Below are positions 54,773 to 63,934 of a DNA stretch of 64,000 bases, in pieces. The notes beneath the pieces were generated by a model. That model ran no database searches, had not been told where the DNA came from, and worked only from the letters and a program-made list of their open reading frames with translations. The translations under genes were made by a program, and so were the position numbers. Each line of letters begins with the position of its first letter. Position 1 is the first letter of the stretch. This DNA is from Bacteroidales bacterium (GTDB lineage Bacteria; Bacteroidota; Bacteroidia; Bacteroidales; UBA932), in NCBI GenBank assembly GCA_028686425.1, contig JAQUBZ010000001.1:114536-178535 (forward strand). The letters are read 5' to 3'.

Positions 54773-55256
54773 CACGATAGATACAGGAGATATAGAGGTC
54801 ATCAGACAGATGCTTTCCGGGACCGGCTTCTTTGAGGAGGCTCCCGATGAAATAGATGTGGCAATTGAGCTTGCTCAGATTGCAATTGCTAAAAATAATA
54901 CCGGAGATTATCTTTTCTTCTTTGCGGAGGAGTCAGGAGTGGTCAAAGGGTATGCGTGCTATGGCAAGGCTGCTTGTACGATAGCCACGTGGGAGTTGTA
55001 CTGGTTGTGTACCGATGTGAAATATCAGGGAGAGGGTATTGGAAAGCAGGTGATTGGCGAACTTATAAGACGAATTGTCGCACAAGGTGGTAAAAAACTT
55101 GTGGTCCAGACAGCAGGAAGAGTTCAATATCTTCCTACACAGAAGTTTTACGAATCACTTGGATTTGAGCTTGAAGGGAGATTGAAAGATTATTATATCG
55201 AAGGGGATGATGCACTAATCTATTCCAAATCGTTATCTTTGCCGAATGGAAGATAA
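54756..55256 (+). CDS. GNAT-family N-acetyltransferase
   Basis: A 166-residue acetyltransferase with the acetyl-CoA motif VKYQGEGIGKQVIGEL (about 90-105) and the late strand YESLGFELEGRLKDYY. It overlaps the second ATP-grasp gene by 17 bases and the tadA gene by 11. It may acetylate the product of the two ligases, for example an amine of a small peptide. The true substrate is not known. Confidence 0.88.
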   Translation: MLSFRNTIDTGDIEVIRQMLSGTGFFEEAPDEIDVAIELAQIAIAKNNTGDYLFFFAEESGVVKGYACYGKAACTIATWELYWLCTDVKYQGEGIGKQVIGELIRRIVAQGGKKLVVQTAGRVQYLPTQKFYESLGFELEGRLKDYYIEGDDALIYSKSLSLPNGR

Positions 55257-55677
55257 ATACATGAAAGAAGCTCTCAAAGAGGCGGTCTCTGCTGCTTCCG
55301 AGGGTGAAGTGCCGATAGGAGCCGTAATGGTCTGCAAAGGATCTGTCATAGCCCGCGCACATAATCTGACGGAAACATTGAATGATCCGACAGCTCACGC
55401 GGAGATGCAGCTGATTACAATGGCCACAGATGCCCTTGGGGGAAAATATCTGAATGATTGTACAATCTATGTTACTGTAGAGCCATGTCCTATGTGTGCT
55501 GCCGCCTTGAATTGGGCACAGGTAGGTAAGTTGGTTTACGGAGCTTCAGACCCAAAGCGCGGATATTCTCTTTTTTCTCCATCTTTGTTACATCCCAAAA
55601 CTGAGGTTTTTTCGGGTGTTATGGCACAGCAGTGCGGAGATATAGTAACGGAGTTTTTTAAAGACAAGCGGCTCTGA
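55246..55677 (+). CDS. tadA: tRNA-adenosine (wobble A34) deaminase-like protein
   Basis: A 143-residue zinc deaminase. The catalytic HAE motif is His51-Ala-Glu53 in PTAHAEMQLI, and the zinc cysteines are in EPCPMC (Cys81, Cys84). The features GEVPIGAVMV and ARAHNLTETLNDPTAH are typical of TadA, which makes inosine 34 in tRNA-Arg. It is placed inside the ATP-grasp operon, probably by chance. Confidence 0.88.
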   Translation: MEDKYMKEALKEAVSAASEGEVPIGAVMVCKGSVIARAHNLTETLNDPTAHAEMQLITMATDALGGKYLNDCTIYVTVEPCPMCAAALNWAQVGKLVYGASDPKRGYSLFSPSLLHPKTEVFSGVMAQQCGDIVTEFFKDKRL

Positions 55678-55679
55678 AT

Positions 55680-56144
55680 ATGGAATGGTTGAGCGGTCTT
55701 GGACTTTTGGGACTCTTTCTGGGCACATTCCTTGCGGCAACTGTCGTTCCCTTCAGTTCGGATGTGCTGTTCATCGGAATATTGATGACCGATGTCAATC
55801 CGTGGATAGTGTTGGCGGTGGGAACTCTCGGCAATTGGCTCGGAGGATTGACTTCATACGGAGTGGGCTATCTCGGCAAATGGGAATGGATAGAAAAGTG
55901 GTTTAAAGTGAAGCCGGAAACTCTCGAAAAACAAAAATCGAGAATAGACAAGTGGGGACCTCCTCTTGCCCTGATCAGCTGGCTCCCTTTTGTGGGGGAT
56001 GTGTTTGCAATAGGTCTCGGCTTTTACAAGGTTAGCTTTTGGAAGTGTGCAGGATATATGCTGATAGGGAAATGTCTCAGATTTGCTTTCTGGACAATAC
56101 TCTTTCTTCAATACGGAGAGGCAGTTAAGCAATTTTTGTTTTAA
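55680..56144 (+). CDS. YqaA-family small DedA/VTT membrane protein
   Basis: A 154-residue membrane protein with about four or five helices, starting 2 bases after tadA. It has the short YqaA/DedA-like features ATVVPFSSDVLFIGIL, the GNWLGGLTSYGVGYLGK turn and ISWLPFVGDVFAIGLGF. DedA-superfamily members move undecaprenyl phosphate or other lipids across the membrane; this short form has no proven substrate. It ends the five-gene cluster. Confidence 0.88.
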   Translation: MEWLSGLGLLGLFLGTFLAATVVPFSSDVLFIGILMTDVNPWIVLAVGTLGNWLGGLTSYGVGYLGKWEWIEKWFKVKPETLEKQKSRIDKWGPPLALISWLPFVGDVFAIGLGFYKVSFWKCAGYMLIGKCLRFAFWTILFLQYGEAVKQFLF

Positions 56145-56148
56145 ATAA

Positions 56149-56178
56149 TTTGAGTTTATTAAAAAGTTTGTATCTTTG
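56149..56178 (+). promoter_or_regulatory. Promoter of tRNA-Gln
   Basis: TTTG (56149-56152), an 18-base spacer and TATCTTTG (56171-56178), only 11 bases before the tRNA. Confidence 0.8.
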
Positions 56179-56189
56179 CGCTCTCATAT

Positions 56190-56260
56190 TGAGATATGGT
56201 GTAATGGTAGCACTACTGATTTTGGTTCAGTCAGTCCAGGTTCGAATCCTAGTATCTCAA
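56190..56260 (+). tRNA. tRNA-Gln (anticodon TTG)
   Basis: A 71-base tRNA with acceptor stem TGAGATA/TATCTCA, anticodon arm ACTGA-TTTTGGT-TCAGT giving TTG, and a TPsiC arm with GGTTCGAATCC. Discriminator A; CCA not encoded. Confidence 0.96.
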
Positions 56261-56440
56261 CTTTTTAACACTAAATAACACTATTTTGGAACCTCCGAGT
56301 TGTCAATTCAATCCTCTCCCAGAGGGCTCTTCTTCCGAGCCTCTCCCGTCGTGTTATAGAGTAAATCACAGAATAAACAGATACATTTTTCCTGTCTCAA
56401 AAGAGGCGGGCAGATGTTTTTTGCATAATATTAACTAAAA
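56261..56440 (+). other. Structured non-coding leader before the PPTase gene
   Basis: This 180-base gap holds no gene. It contains a small hairpin GGCTC/GAGCC (56325-56329 with 56337-56341) and a terminator-like stem CCTGTCTC/GAGGCGGG (56391-56398 with 56403-56410, two G-T pairs) followed by six T residues (56417-56422), only 18 bases before the next start. It may end the tRNA transcript or attenuate the downstream gene. Confidence 0.5.
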
Positions 56441-57076
56441 ATGGCACTTTATCTAAAAAAAGAACTTGACAATGATGCAAAGATTTTTGTTTGGGAAATA
56501 ACAGAAACCGAAGAAGAACTGATGAATCTATCCTCTATTCCGAACGAAGAGCTGGAAGAATTGAGTATGATCAAAAGTCAGGCACGCAGAAAAGAAAAAT
56601 TGGCGGTGAGAGCTCTTCTTAACCAAATATTTGACGATAAGGTGTATTTGGGGCATCATGACAACGGACGTCCTTTCCTTCAAAATTCGTTGACGGAAAT
56701 AAGTATTTCGCACACAAACCGTTTCGTGGCGATTATTACACATCCGGAAGAGAATCTCGGGATAGATATAGAGTGTCTTGACAGGGATTTTTCGGCAGTG
56801 GAGAAAAAAGCTCTCTCCGAGGATGAAATCGATGATCTTTCAGACAGAAAAAGGACTTTGCAGCTTGCCATTTATTGGTGTGCCAAAGAGGCCATCTATA
56901 AGAGAATGTCAATTTCAGGAGTTGATTATGCGGAGCAAATCGAAATAAACAAATTCAATCCTCATGATGAGGGGGAATTGGATGCAACTTTCACTCACAA
57001 GGATGGTACCGAGCATGAATTCGAACTTGAATACATGGTGTTTGACAATCATGTAATGGTTTGGGTTGTAGGCTGA
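56441..57076 (+). CDS. 4'-phosphopantetheinyl transferase (Sfp-type)
   Basis: A 211-residue enzyme that loads the phosphopantetheine arm of coenzyme A onto carrier proteins. The family motifs are LGIDIECLDRD (Asp109, Glu111, metal ligands) and WCAKEAIYK (Trp146, Lys149, Glu150), with SISHT at 88-92. Its size and split motifs fit the Sfp/AcpT group rather than the short AcpS form. No polyketide or peptide synthase is in view, so acyl carrier protein may be its target. Confidence 0.93.
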   Translation: MALYLKKELDNDAKIFVWEITETEEELMNLSSIPNEELEELSMIKSQARRKEKLAVRALLNQIFDDKVYLGHHDNGRPFLQNSLTEISISHTNRFVAIITHPEENLGIDIECLDRDFSAVEKKALSEDEIDDLSDRKRTLQLAIYWCAKEAIYKRMSISGVDYAEQIEINKFNPHDEGELDATFTHKDGTEHEFELEYMVFDNHVMVWVVG

Positions 57077-57082
57077 TTAATC

Positions 57083-58018
57083 TCACATCAGCGGCGTTTG
57101 AAGCGGCAGTTTCAGAACATATTTTTCCAGCAGAAATACGGGATGGTATGACAATTTGGCCTTGCGGAGGCCTTCTTCTCCGGCATCGTCTTCACGATTG
57201 ACGTACGTGGTATTGCAGGCGGCATGTCTGATAAATTCCCTGTTAATTGCAGGATAAGCACCGTCAATTCTTGCAAAGGCCTTTTCGACATGGACGATAA
57301 ATGTATCATTGTTGAGTTGTTCTCCAAGAGAAAATGCAATTACTTCCCCGTTTACCCTCAGCAATCCTCCTTTCAGTTGAAGAGCCGTGAAATTATTCAT
57401 TGCGCAGCGTGTAGCGCATGCTTCGGATTGTTTTGAGAGGTTGTGAATACAGTGGTTCTCCCTGCACCACTCCTCATTCATTGCAATGCACTCTCCGATG
57501 TTTCGTTCGGTAACTTCCTCATATTGCCAATCGGTAAGGGCTTCAAAGTGTTTAATGTGGTTTCTTTTCGGCTGATACTTTCTACCGGCAAGGGTCATAA
57601 GGTCCTTGGTAAGATAGATGTAATCGAAAGAATTTCTATAAGGTACGAGCACGGAAGATATGTCCCTATGTGTGTCAAGGCCCTCAATCTGTCCTTTCAG
57701 AGCCGGAATAATCTCTTTGGTGATACCCACTATGCAGCACTGCTTTTCTTCCGCCTTTCCGTCTTCAATAATTTTGGCAAATACATCTCTGAAATCCTCA
57801 TTACTCCCGCGTCCGGCAGGATAGAAATAATCAAGTCGGTGCGGTGATTCTGAACGTACAATCAATAAATCTTTATATCTGCAAATTGTGGAATGAAAAA
57901 AATTGGCCCATGTAAATATTGATGTGAAGCAATACTCGGTGCCGCGGTATTGAGAATAATGCAGCAATTCATCGACCCACAATTTGTCGGATAATTCTAT
58001 TTTTCTAAAAACAAGCAT
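57083..58018 (-). CDS. DUF2156 (LPG synthase C-terminal-like) protein
   Basis: I place the start at 58018 (MLVFRKIELSDKLWV), giving 311 residues; it lies 26 bases from a TACATTTG element, while the longer frame runs through the promoter. The protein has the two GNAT-like lobes of DUF2156: YFYPAGRGSNEDFRDVF, GRKYQPKRNHIKHFE and GAYPAINREFIRHA. Relatives form the aminoacyl-transfer domain of MprF, which adds lysine or alanine to phosphatidylglycerol, but no MprF membrane domain is present. Function remains open. It is convergent with the PPTase gene. Confidence 0.87.
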   Translation of the reverse strand: MLVFRKIELSDKLWVDELLHYSQYRGTEYCFTSIFTWANFFHSTICRYKDLLIVRSESPHRLDYFYPAGRGSNEDFRDVFAKIIEDGKAEEKQCCIVGITKEIIPALKGQIEGLDTHRDISSVLVPYRNSFDYIYLTKDLMTLAGRKYQPKRNHIKHFEALTDWQYEEVTERNIGECIAMNEEWCRENHCIHNLSKQSEACATRCAMNNFTALQLKGGLLRVNGEVIAFSLGEQLNNDTFIVHVEKAFARIDGAYPAINREFIRHAACNTTYVNREDDAGEEGLRKAKLSYHPVFLLEKYVLKLPLQTPLM

Positions 58019-58044
58019 ATAATTTGTATAACGATGAACATTCA

Positions 58045-58052
58045 CAAATGTA
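58045..58052 (-). promoter_or_regulatory. Candidate -7 element of the DUF2156 gene
   Basis: TACATTTG on the minus strand, 26 bases before the chosen ATG. Confidence 0.5.
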
Positions 58053-58064
58053 ACTAAAAATATG

Positions 58065-58072
58065 TACTTTTG
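58065..58072 (+). promoter_or_regulatory. Candidate -7 element of the tyrS operon
   Basis: TACTTTTG, 28 bases before the tyrS ATG, back to back with the DUF2156 promoter. Confidence 0.5.
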
Positions 58073-58100
58073 CACCAAATAATATTTTAATAAAGAAATA

Positions 58101-59390
58101 ATGAAGAATTTTGTAAAAGAATTGGAATGGAGAGGCATGATTCACAACATTATGCCGGGAACAGAAGAACAGTTGATGAAAGAACCGACTTCCGCTTACG
58201 TAGGGATTGATCCAACTGCCGATTCACTTCATATCGGGCATCTTGTAAGCATAATGATGCTTAAACACTTTCAGAACTGCGGACACAGACCGATAGCATT
58301 GGTTGGTGGAGCAACGGGTATGATAGGAGACCCTTCCATGAAATCTTCTGAACGTAATCTGCTGGATGAAACTACGTTGAGGCACAATCAGGCTGCAATC
58401 AAGGCGCAATTGTCGCGTTTTCTCGATTTTGACAGCGATGCACCGAATGCCGCAAAGATGGTCAACAATTATGATTGGATGAAAGAATACACTTTTCTTG
58501 CTTTCATCAGAGACATTGGAAAGCATATAACAGTCAATTATATGATGAGCAAGGATTCTGTAAAGAAACGCCTTTCAGGAGAAGAGCGTGAGGGGATGTC
58601 TTTTACCGAGTTTACATATCAGCTTGTCCAGGGATATGACTTCTTGTGGCTGTACGAACATGAGGGATGCAGGCTGCAGATGGGAGGAAGCGATCAGTGG
58701 GGCAATATCACGACAGGCAATGAGCTGATTCGCCGCAAAGTAGGAGGAGAAACATTTGCTCTTACCTGCCCTCTGATTACAAAGGCAGATGGTGGCAAAT
58801 TCGGTAAAACCGAAAAGGGAAATATCTGGTTAGACGCACGATATACTTCTCCTTACACATTCTATCAATTTTGGATGAATGTTAGTGACGAGGATGCAGG
58901 GAAGTACATTAAAATATTTACCATGTTGAGTAAAGAGGAGGTTGAGGCAGCCATTGCAGAGCACGAACAAGCTCCACATTTGCGTTCTTTGCAAAAATTG
59001 CTCGCAAAAGAGGTTACGGTGATGGTGCATGGAGAGGAAGAATACAACAAGGCTGTCGATGCTTCAAATATTCTTTTCGGCAATTCGACTTCCGAAGCTT
59101 TGAAGAAGCTTGATGAACAGACATTTCTTTCCGTATTTGACGGTGTTCCTCAATTCAACCTCAAAAAAGAACAGCTTCCTTCGGATATTGTAGAGATGCT
59201 TGCAGTGACAACATCGGTGTTCCCATCAAAGGGAGAGTGCCGCAAGCTGATTCAAGGTGGAGGATTGAGTATCAATAAAGACAAAATTGCTGATGCCGCC
59301 GTGCAACTGACAGATGATTTTCTTCTTGACGGCAAATATATTTTAGTACAAAAGGGGAAGAAAAATTATTACATCTTAAAATTTGAATAG
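58101..59390 (+). CDS. tyrS: Tyrosyl-tRNA synthetase
   Basis: A 429-residue class I synthetase that charges tRNA-Tyr. The HIGH motif is HIGH at residues 44-47 ([10 protein letters not shown]), the tyrosine/tRNA site shows [13 protein letters not shown] and [12 protein letters not shown], the KMSKS loop reads KFGKT (about 231-235), and an S4-like RNA-binding domain is at the end ([18 protein letters not shown]). The rbfA start follows the stop by one base. Confidence 0.97.
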   Translation: MKNFVKELEWRGMIHNIMPGTEEQLMKEPTSAYVGIDPTADSLHIGHLVSIMMLKHFQNCGHRPIALVGGATGMIGDPSMKSSERNLLDETTLRHNQAAIKAQLSRFLDFDSDAPNAAKMVNNYDWMKEYTFLAFIRDIGKHITVNYMMSKDSVKKRLSGEEREGMSFTEFTYQLVQGYDFLWLYEHEGCRLQMGGSDQWGNITTGNELIRRKVGGETFALTCPLITKADGGKFGKTEKGNIWLDARYTSPYTFYQFWMNVSDEDAGKYIKIFTMLSKEEVEAAIAEHEQAPHLRSLQKLLAKEVTVMVHGEEEYNKAVDASNILFGNSTSEALKKLDEQTFLSVFDGVPQFNLKKEQLPSDIVEMLAVTTSVFPSKGECRKLIQGGGLSINKDKIADAAVQLTDDFLLDGKYILVQKGKKNYYILKFE

Positions 59391-59391
59391 T

Positions 59392-59736
59392 ATGGAAAAC
59401 GAAAGTACACGGCAATTGAAAGTTGCCAAACAGATACAGAGGGATATGGCTGAAATAATCCGCGGGCGCGGAATGGCGGCATTTGACGGTGCTTTGGTTA
59501 CGGTCAGCGGGGTAAAAATGAGTCCCGATCTCTCTTTCGCCAAAATTTATGTAAGTATATTCCCCTCGGACAAGGTGGATAAAGTGATGGAGATTATCGG
59601 GGATTATACCAAACAATTTCGTGGAGAGCTCGGGCATCTTGTTGCCAAACAGTTGAGAATTGTCCCGGAACTTGCTTTTTTTGTGGATGATTCGCTCGAC
59701 TATGTGGAACACATAGACGAGTTGCTCAAAAAATGA
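59392..59736 (+). CDS. rbfA: Ribosome-binding factor A
   Basis: From the ATG at 59392 the protein has 114 residues. It is a KH-fold factor for maturation of the 30S subunit, with the typical start RQLKVAKQIQRDMAEIIRGRG and the end RIVPELAFFVDDSLDYVEHI. It sits between tyrS and a permease gene whose start overlaps its stop by 4 bases. Confidence 0.95.
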   Translation: MENESTRQLKVAKQIQRDMAEIIRGRGMAAFDGALVTVSGVKMSPDLSFAKIYVSIFPSDKVDKVMEIIGDYTKQFRGELGHLVAKQLRIVPELAFFVDDSLDYVEHIDELLKK

Positions 59737-60953
59737 AACTTTACAATTTTATAGCCAAGAGGTATCTGTTTGCAAAGAAGTCGCATAATGTAATCAATAT
59801 TATTTCGATTATTTCTGCGACCGGAATTGCAATAGGGTGCATGGCTTTGGTTATAATTCTATCCATATACAACGGCTTCGGCTCGTTAGTCAGGTCGTTG
59901 TATAATAGTTATACCCCCGATCTTGTAATAACGCCATCTTCCGGAAAAGTATTTTCTCCGAAAGGAGAGGTGTTTGACTCTTTTCGCAACAATCCCGACA
60001 TAATATCGGTAAGTGAAGTCCTTGAAGAAAACGTATTTCTGAAATATGGAGACAGAAGTGCCGTGGCGACCGCCAAAGGGGTAGATTCATCCTATCAGAA
60101 TACGACAGGGCTGAAAGAGTATATTGTAGAAGGTGATTTTGAACTGCAGTTCGGCTCTCTTAAACAGGTGGTGATAGGAAGAACTCTGGCACTCGAATTG
60201 GGGATGAGAACCACTTTTGTGACCCCGCTGGAAGTCTATTTTCCTTCAAGAAGTGCACAAATTTCGATGTTGGATCCCCTATCTTCCCTGCATAAAGAGA
60301 TTTTGTACCCCGGAGGAATTGTCTCTTTGGAACAGAACTTTGACAAGAAATACATGTTTATGCCACTTGAGTCTTTACGCTCTCTTTTGGAGTATAAAGA
60401 TGAAGTATCTTCGCTCGAATTATATGTTTCGGATAATGTCATTTCCAAGAAAGGTGTTGTGACTAAAGGGTTTCAGAAGTTTATTTCAGGAGAGTTGGGA
60501 GAAAATTATATTGTAAAGAACAAGCAGGAGCAAAACGAATCGATATACAAACTGCTTTCATACGAAAAGGTGGCAATCTATGCCATACTTCTATTCATAA
60601 TGATAATTATTTCCTGTAACATATTCGGTTCGTTGTCTATGCTTATAATTGAGAAAAAGGAAGATATGGAAATCTTGCGTTCGATGGGGGCTGCAGATAC
60701 TCTTGTCAAGAAAATATTTGTCATGGAGGGATGGATGATTTCGTTGTGCGGCATATTTGCGGGAGTTGTAGCGGGACTGATAATATGCTTTATTCAGCAG
60801 CGGTACGGAATTGTAAAGATGCCGGGTAACTTTATCATTGAGACTTATCCAGTTGTCGTCAAAATAACGGATATTCTGATAATAGTGTTCGGGGTGGGTT
60901 TTATCGGATATATGACTGCCATTATTTCAAAATCCGTCAATTATACAAAATAA
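59733..60953 (+). CDS. FtsX-like ABC permease, LolC/LolE type
   Basis: A 406-residue permease with one N-terminal helix (about 22-45, NIISIISATGIAIGCMALVI), a large periplasmic domain (about 50-270) and three C-terminal helices with the FtsX motif (SMLIIEKKEDMEILRSMGA). It resembles LolC/LolE, which lift lipoproteins out of the inner membrane; the ATPase partner is not in this window. Given the many lipoproteins in the phylum this is probably a housekeeping gene. It shares an operon with tyrS and rbfA. Confidence 0.9.
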   Translation: MKLYNFIAKRYLFAKKSHNVINIISIISATGIAIGCMALVIILSIYNGFGSLVRSLYNSYTPDLVITPSSGKVFSPKGEVFDSFRNNPDIISVSEVLEENVFLKYGDRSAVATAKGVDSSYQNTTGLKEYIVEGDFELQFGSLKQVVIGRTLALELGMRTTFVTPLEVYFPSRSAQISMLDPLSSLHKEILYPGGIVSLEQNFDKKYMFMPLESLRSLLEYKDEVSSLELYVSDNVISKKGVVTKGFQKFISGELGENYIVKNKQEQNESIYKLLSYEKVAIYAILLFIMIIISCNIFGSLSMLIIEKKEDMEILRSMGAADTLVKKIFVMEGWMISLCGIFAGVVAGLIICFIQQRYGIVKMPGNFIIETYPVVVKITDILIIVFGVGFIGYMTAIISKSVNYTK

Positions 60954-61083
60954 AAGAGGCCGATCCTCTGCCAGAATCAAGCCCCTTCTTGTGTACTAAA
61001 ACCTAAACTCATAATAAAGATGCAATTTGTGGCAAAAACGTTGCATACAATATTGAAAAAAATAAAATAATTGTAAAAAGATA

Positions 61084-61091
61084 TATCTTTG
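61084..61091 (+). promoter_or_regulatory. Candidate -7 element of the suf operon
   Basis: TATCTTTG ends only 7 bases before the sufB ATG at 61099, so transcription would start at or next to the start codon. A clear -33 box is missing. Confidence 0.5.
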
Positions 61092-61098
61092 CGACTAT

Positions 61099-62535
61099 AT
61101 GGGCAAAAAAGAGAAAATAATAGAGAATATCACTCAAAACGAATATCAGCACGGTTTTGAAACGAGGCTGGATCAGGAGTTTATTCCCAAAGGACTGAAT
61201 GAAGATATAATCAGGCTGATCTCTTCCAAAAAAGGGGAGCCGGAGTGGCTGTTGGAATTTCGTCTGAAAGCATATCGAAAATGGATAACAATGAAGATGC
61301 CTACATGGGCTCATCTTCAAATCCCCGAAATAGACTATCAGAATATCATATATTATGCCGCTCCAAAGCCTAAAACGGATAAACGCGAGATAGATCCCGA
61401 GCTTGAGGCAACATTCGACAAGCTGGGTATTCCGTTGCATGAGCGCAATGTACTTGGGGGAGTTGCCGTGGATGCGGTATTTGACTCTGTTTCAGTTAAA
61501 ACTACGTTCAGAGAGTCTTTGGCTGAAAAAGGGATTATTTTCTGCTCATTTTCGGAGGCTGTGAGAGATTACCCCGATCTTATCAAGAAATATCTTGCAA
61601 GTGTGGTTCCTGTAGGTGATAATTTCTTTTCGGCTCTCAATTCGGCTGTGTTCAGTGACGGATCGTTCTGCTATATTCCCAAAGGAGTCAGATGTCCGAT
61701 GGAGTTGTCAAGTTATTTCAGGATAAATGCAAAAGGTACAGGGCAGTTTGAAAGGACACTGCTTGTGGCCGATGAGGGTGCATACTTGAGTTATCTTGAG
61801 GGGTGTACGGCTCCTCAAAGAGATGAGGCCCAGCTACATGCCGCTGTTGTTGAGATAATTGTGGAACAAGATGCCGAAGTCAAATACTCTACAGTTCAAA
61901 ATTGGTATCCGGGGGATGCTCAGGGAAGAGGGGGAATTTACAATTTTGTCACAAAACGCGGAATATGCAAAGGGAACAGCAGCAAACTCTTCTGGACTCA
62001 GGTCGAGACAGGGTCGGCCATTACGTGGAAATATCCGAGTACGATATTGAAAGGAGATAATTCGATTTCCGAATTTTATTCGGTAGCGGTTACAAATAAC
62101 TATCAACAAGCCGATACGGGCACCAAGATGATTCATCTCGGCAAGAATACAAGCAGCAGAATTGTAAGTAAAGGTATTTCTGCAGGGAAAAGTCAGAACA
62201 GTTACAGAGGACTTGTCATAGTTGCTCCAAATGCAGAAGGGGCCAGAAACTATTCTCAATGCGACTCTCTGTTGCTCGGAGATAAGTGCGGGGCGCATAC
62301 TTTTCCGGTAATAGAGAGCGATAATCATACAGCCGTCATTGAGCACGAGGCTACTACTTCCAAAATCAGTGAAGATCAACTGTTTTATTGCAGACAAAGG
62401 GGTATTACGGCGGAAGATGCTGTAGGATTGATAGTTAACGGGTATGCTAAAGAGGTGTTGAATCAACTGCCTATGGAATTTGCAGTTGAGGCCCAAAAAT
62501 TGCTGCAAGTTTCACTTGAAGGCAGTGTAGGTTAA
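61099..62535 (+). CDS. sufB: Fe-S cluster assembly scaffold SufB
   Basis: A 478-residue scaffold protein of the SufBCD complex, on which iron-sulfur clusters are built. Family features are the early [21 protein letters not shown]-type segment, [16 protein letters not shown]-like region, SYLEGCTAP, the core beta-helix with [32 protein letters not shown] and the C-terminal [14 protein letters not shown] pnuC gene follows after 12 bases, before sufC. The start codon lies almost on the promoter. Confidence 0.96.
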   Translation: MGKKEKIIENITQNEYQHGFETRLDQEFIPKGLNEDIIRLISSKKGEPEWLLEFRLKAYRKWITMKMPTWAHLQIPEIDYQNIIYYAAPKPKTDKREIDPELEATFDKLGIPLHERNVLGGVAVDAVFDSVSVKTTFRESLAEKGIIFCSFSEAVRDYPDLIKKYLASVVPVGDNFFSALNSAVFSDGSFCYIPKGVRCPMELSSYFRINAKGTGQFERTLLVADEGAYLSYLEGCTAPQRDEAQLHAAVVEIIVEQDAEVKYSTVQNWYPGDAQGRGGIYNFVTKRGICKGNSSKLFWTQVETGSAITWKYPSTILKGDNSISEFYSVAVTNNYQQADTGTKMIHLGKNTSSRIVSKGISAGKSQNSYRGLVIVAPNAEGARNYSQCDSLLLGDKCGAHTFPVIESDNHTAVIEHEATTSKISEDQLFYCRQRGITAEDAVGLIVNGYAKEVLNQLPMEFAVEAQKLLQVSLEGSVG

Positions 62536-62547
62536 AAAAGGATAAAA

Positions 62548-63189
62548 ATGTTTAGTACGGATTTTATATTATTCAGAATGGGTGGAATGGGAGTCAGTTT
62601 ATTGGAACTGCTCTCGGTTGTAACCGGTTTGACATGTGTGTTTCTTGCAGGCAGAGGTAAATCGATAAACTTCTGGTTCGGATATGTGTATTGTTTTCTT
62701 CTGTTTGCCCTTTTTATGCAGAAACACTTGTATTCAAGCATGATACTACAACCTATATCATTGATAATAAATATTATAGGACATTATAAGTGGACACATC
62801 CAAAAGCAGGAGAAGAGAATAAAGACAAAGAATTGAAAGTAACAAGGATGTCCAATCCGGTAAGAGCGCTGAATGTCATTCTGGTTGTGCTTCTGGCATT
62901 GATATGGGGGTGGATTTTGCAGGAAATAGGGCAGATATGGCCTGATGCTTTTCCACCGGCAAAAATTCCGTTTCTCGATGCTTTTGTAACTATGGCCATT
63001 TTGACCGCACAATTTCTTTCGGCAAGGAAGAAAATCGAATGTTGGGTTGCCTGGACAATCGTAAATACCACGAATATTGTATTATATATACTTGCGGGAC
63101 TTGTATTCATGCCGATAGTGAGTGCTTGCTATCTTGTATTGGCATTTTTCGGATTCAGTTCTTGGAGAAAACAAATGAAGGAACAATAA
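62548..63189 (+). CDS. pnuC: PnuC-family transporter, copy 2, inside the suf operon
   Basis: A 213-residue membrane protein with about six or seven helices and the PnuC pattern: LSVVTGLTCVFLAGRGKSIN, LYSSMILQPISLIINIIGHYKW and the late CWVAWTIVNTTNIVLYI. It is distinct from the copy at 43270. It lies between sufB (12 bases upstream) and sufC (1 base downstream) with a small AAAAGGA sequence before its ATG. It probably imports nicotinamide riboside or a related vitamin; its place in an iron-sulfur operon is unusual. Confidence 0.92.
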   Translation: MFSTDFILFRMGGMGVSLLELLSVVTGLTCVFLAGRGKSINFWFGYVYCFLLFALFMQKHLYSSMILQPISLIINIIGHYKWTHPKAGEENKDKELKVTRMSNPVRALNVILVVLLALIWGWILQEIGQIWPDAFPPAKIPFLDAFVTMAILTAQFLSARKKIECWVAWTIVNTTNIVLYILAGLVFMPIVSACYLVLAFFGFSSWRKQMKEQ

Positions 63190-63190
63190 T

Positions 63191-63934
63191 ATGTTGACAA
63201 TTACAAATTTACACGCCTCAATAGGCGATAAGGAGATATTGAAAGGGATTAATCTTTCTGTAAACGCAGGAGAAGTTCATGCAATCATGGGACCTAACGG
63301 TTCGGGAAAAAGTACACTTTCAGCTGTGCTTGCAGGCAGGGAGAATTATGTAGTTACCGAAGGTGAAGTTAAGTTTGAAGGCAACAATCTTTTGGAGCTT
63401 TCTCCTGAAGAGAGGTCTTGGGCGGGTATTTTTCTCGGATTTCAGTATCCTATTGAAATACCAGGAGTATCAAATGTCAACTTTATCAAGGCGGCAGTCA
63501 ATGAACACAGGAAGCAAAAAGGACTTCCTGCTTTGAATGGCGCCGAATTTCTGAAACTGATGAGGGAAAGAATGGCATACGTGGAAATGGACAGCAGTTT
63601 CTCTTCACGTGGAGTAAATGTCGGATTTTCAGGAGGGGAGAAGAAAAGAAACGAAATCTTTCAGATGGCCATGCTCGAACCGAAGCTTGCCATACTTGAT
63701 GAGACCGATTCGGGTCTTGATGTGGATGCTCTGCGTATAGTGGCAACAGGGGTCAATAAGATGAAACGTCCCGACAATGCTACAATAGTAATCACCCATT
63801 ATCAGAGATTGCTCGATTATATCGTCCCGGACGTAATACATGTACTTTATAAGGGACGAATCATAAAGACTGCGGGGAAAGAGCTTGCAATAGAGATAGA
63901 GAAGCGCGGATATGATTGGCTGATTAATGAGTAA
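63191..63934 (+). CDS. sufC: Fe-S cluster assembly ATPase SufC
   Basis: A 247-residue ABC-type ATPase that powers SufBCD. Walker A is GPNGSGKST (residues 34-42), the signature is VGFSGGEKKRNEIFQ, Walker B is AILDETDSGLD and the switch region is VITHYQRLLDYI. It starts one base after the pnuC stop and the next frame begins before its end. Confidence 0.96.
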   Translation: MLTITNLHASIGDKEILKGINLSVNAGEVHAIMGPNGSGKSTLSAVLAGRENYVVTEGEVKFEGNNLLELSPEERSWAGIFLGFQYPIEIPGVSNVNFIKAAVNEHRKQKGLPALNGAEFLKLMRERMAYVEMDSSFSSRGVNVGFSGGEKKRNEIFQMAMLEPKLAILDETDSGLDVDALRIVATGVNKMKRPDNATIVITHYQRLLDYIVPDVIHVLYKGRIIKTAGKELAIEIEKRGYDWLINE

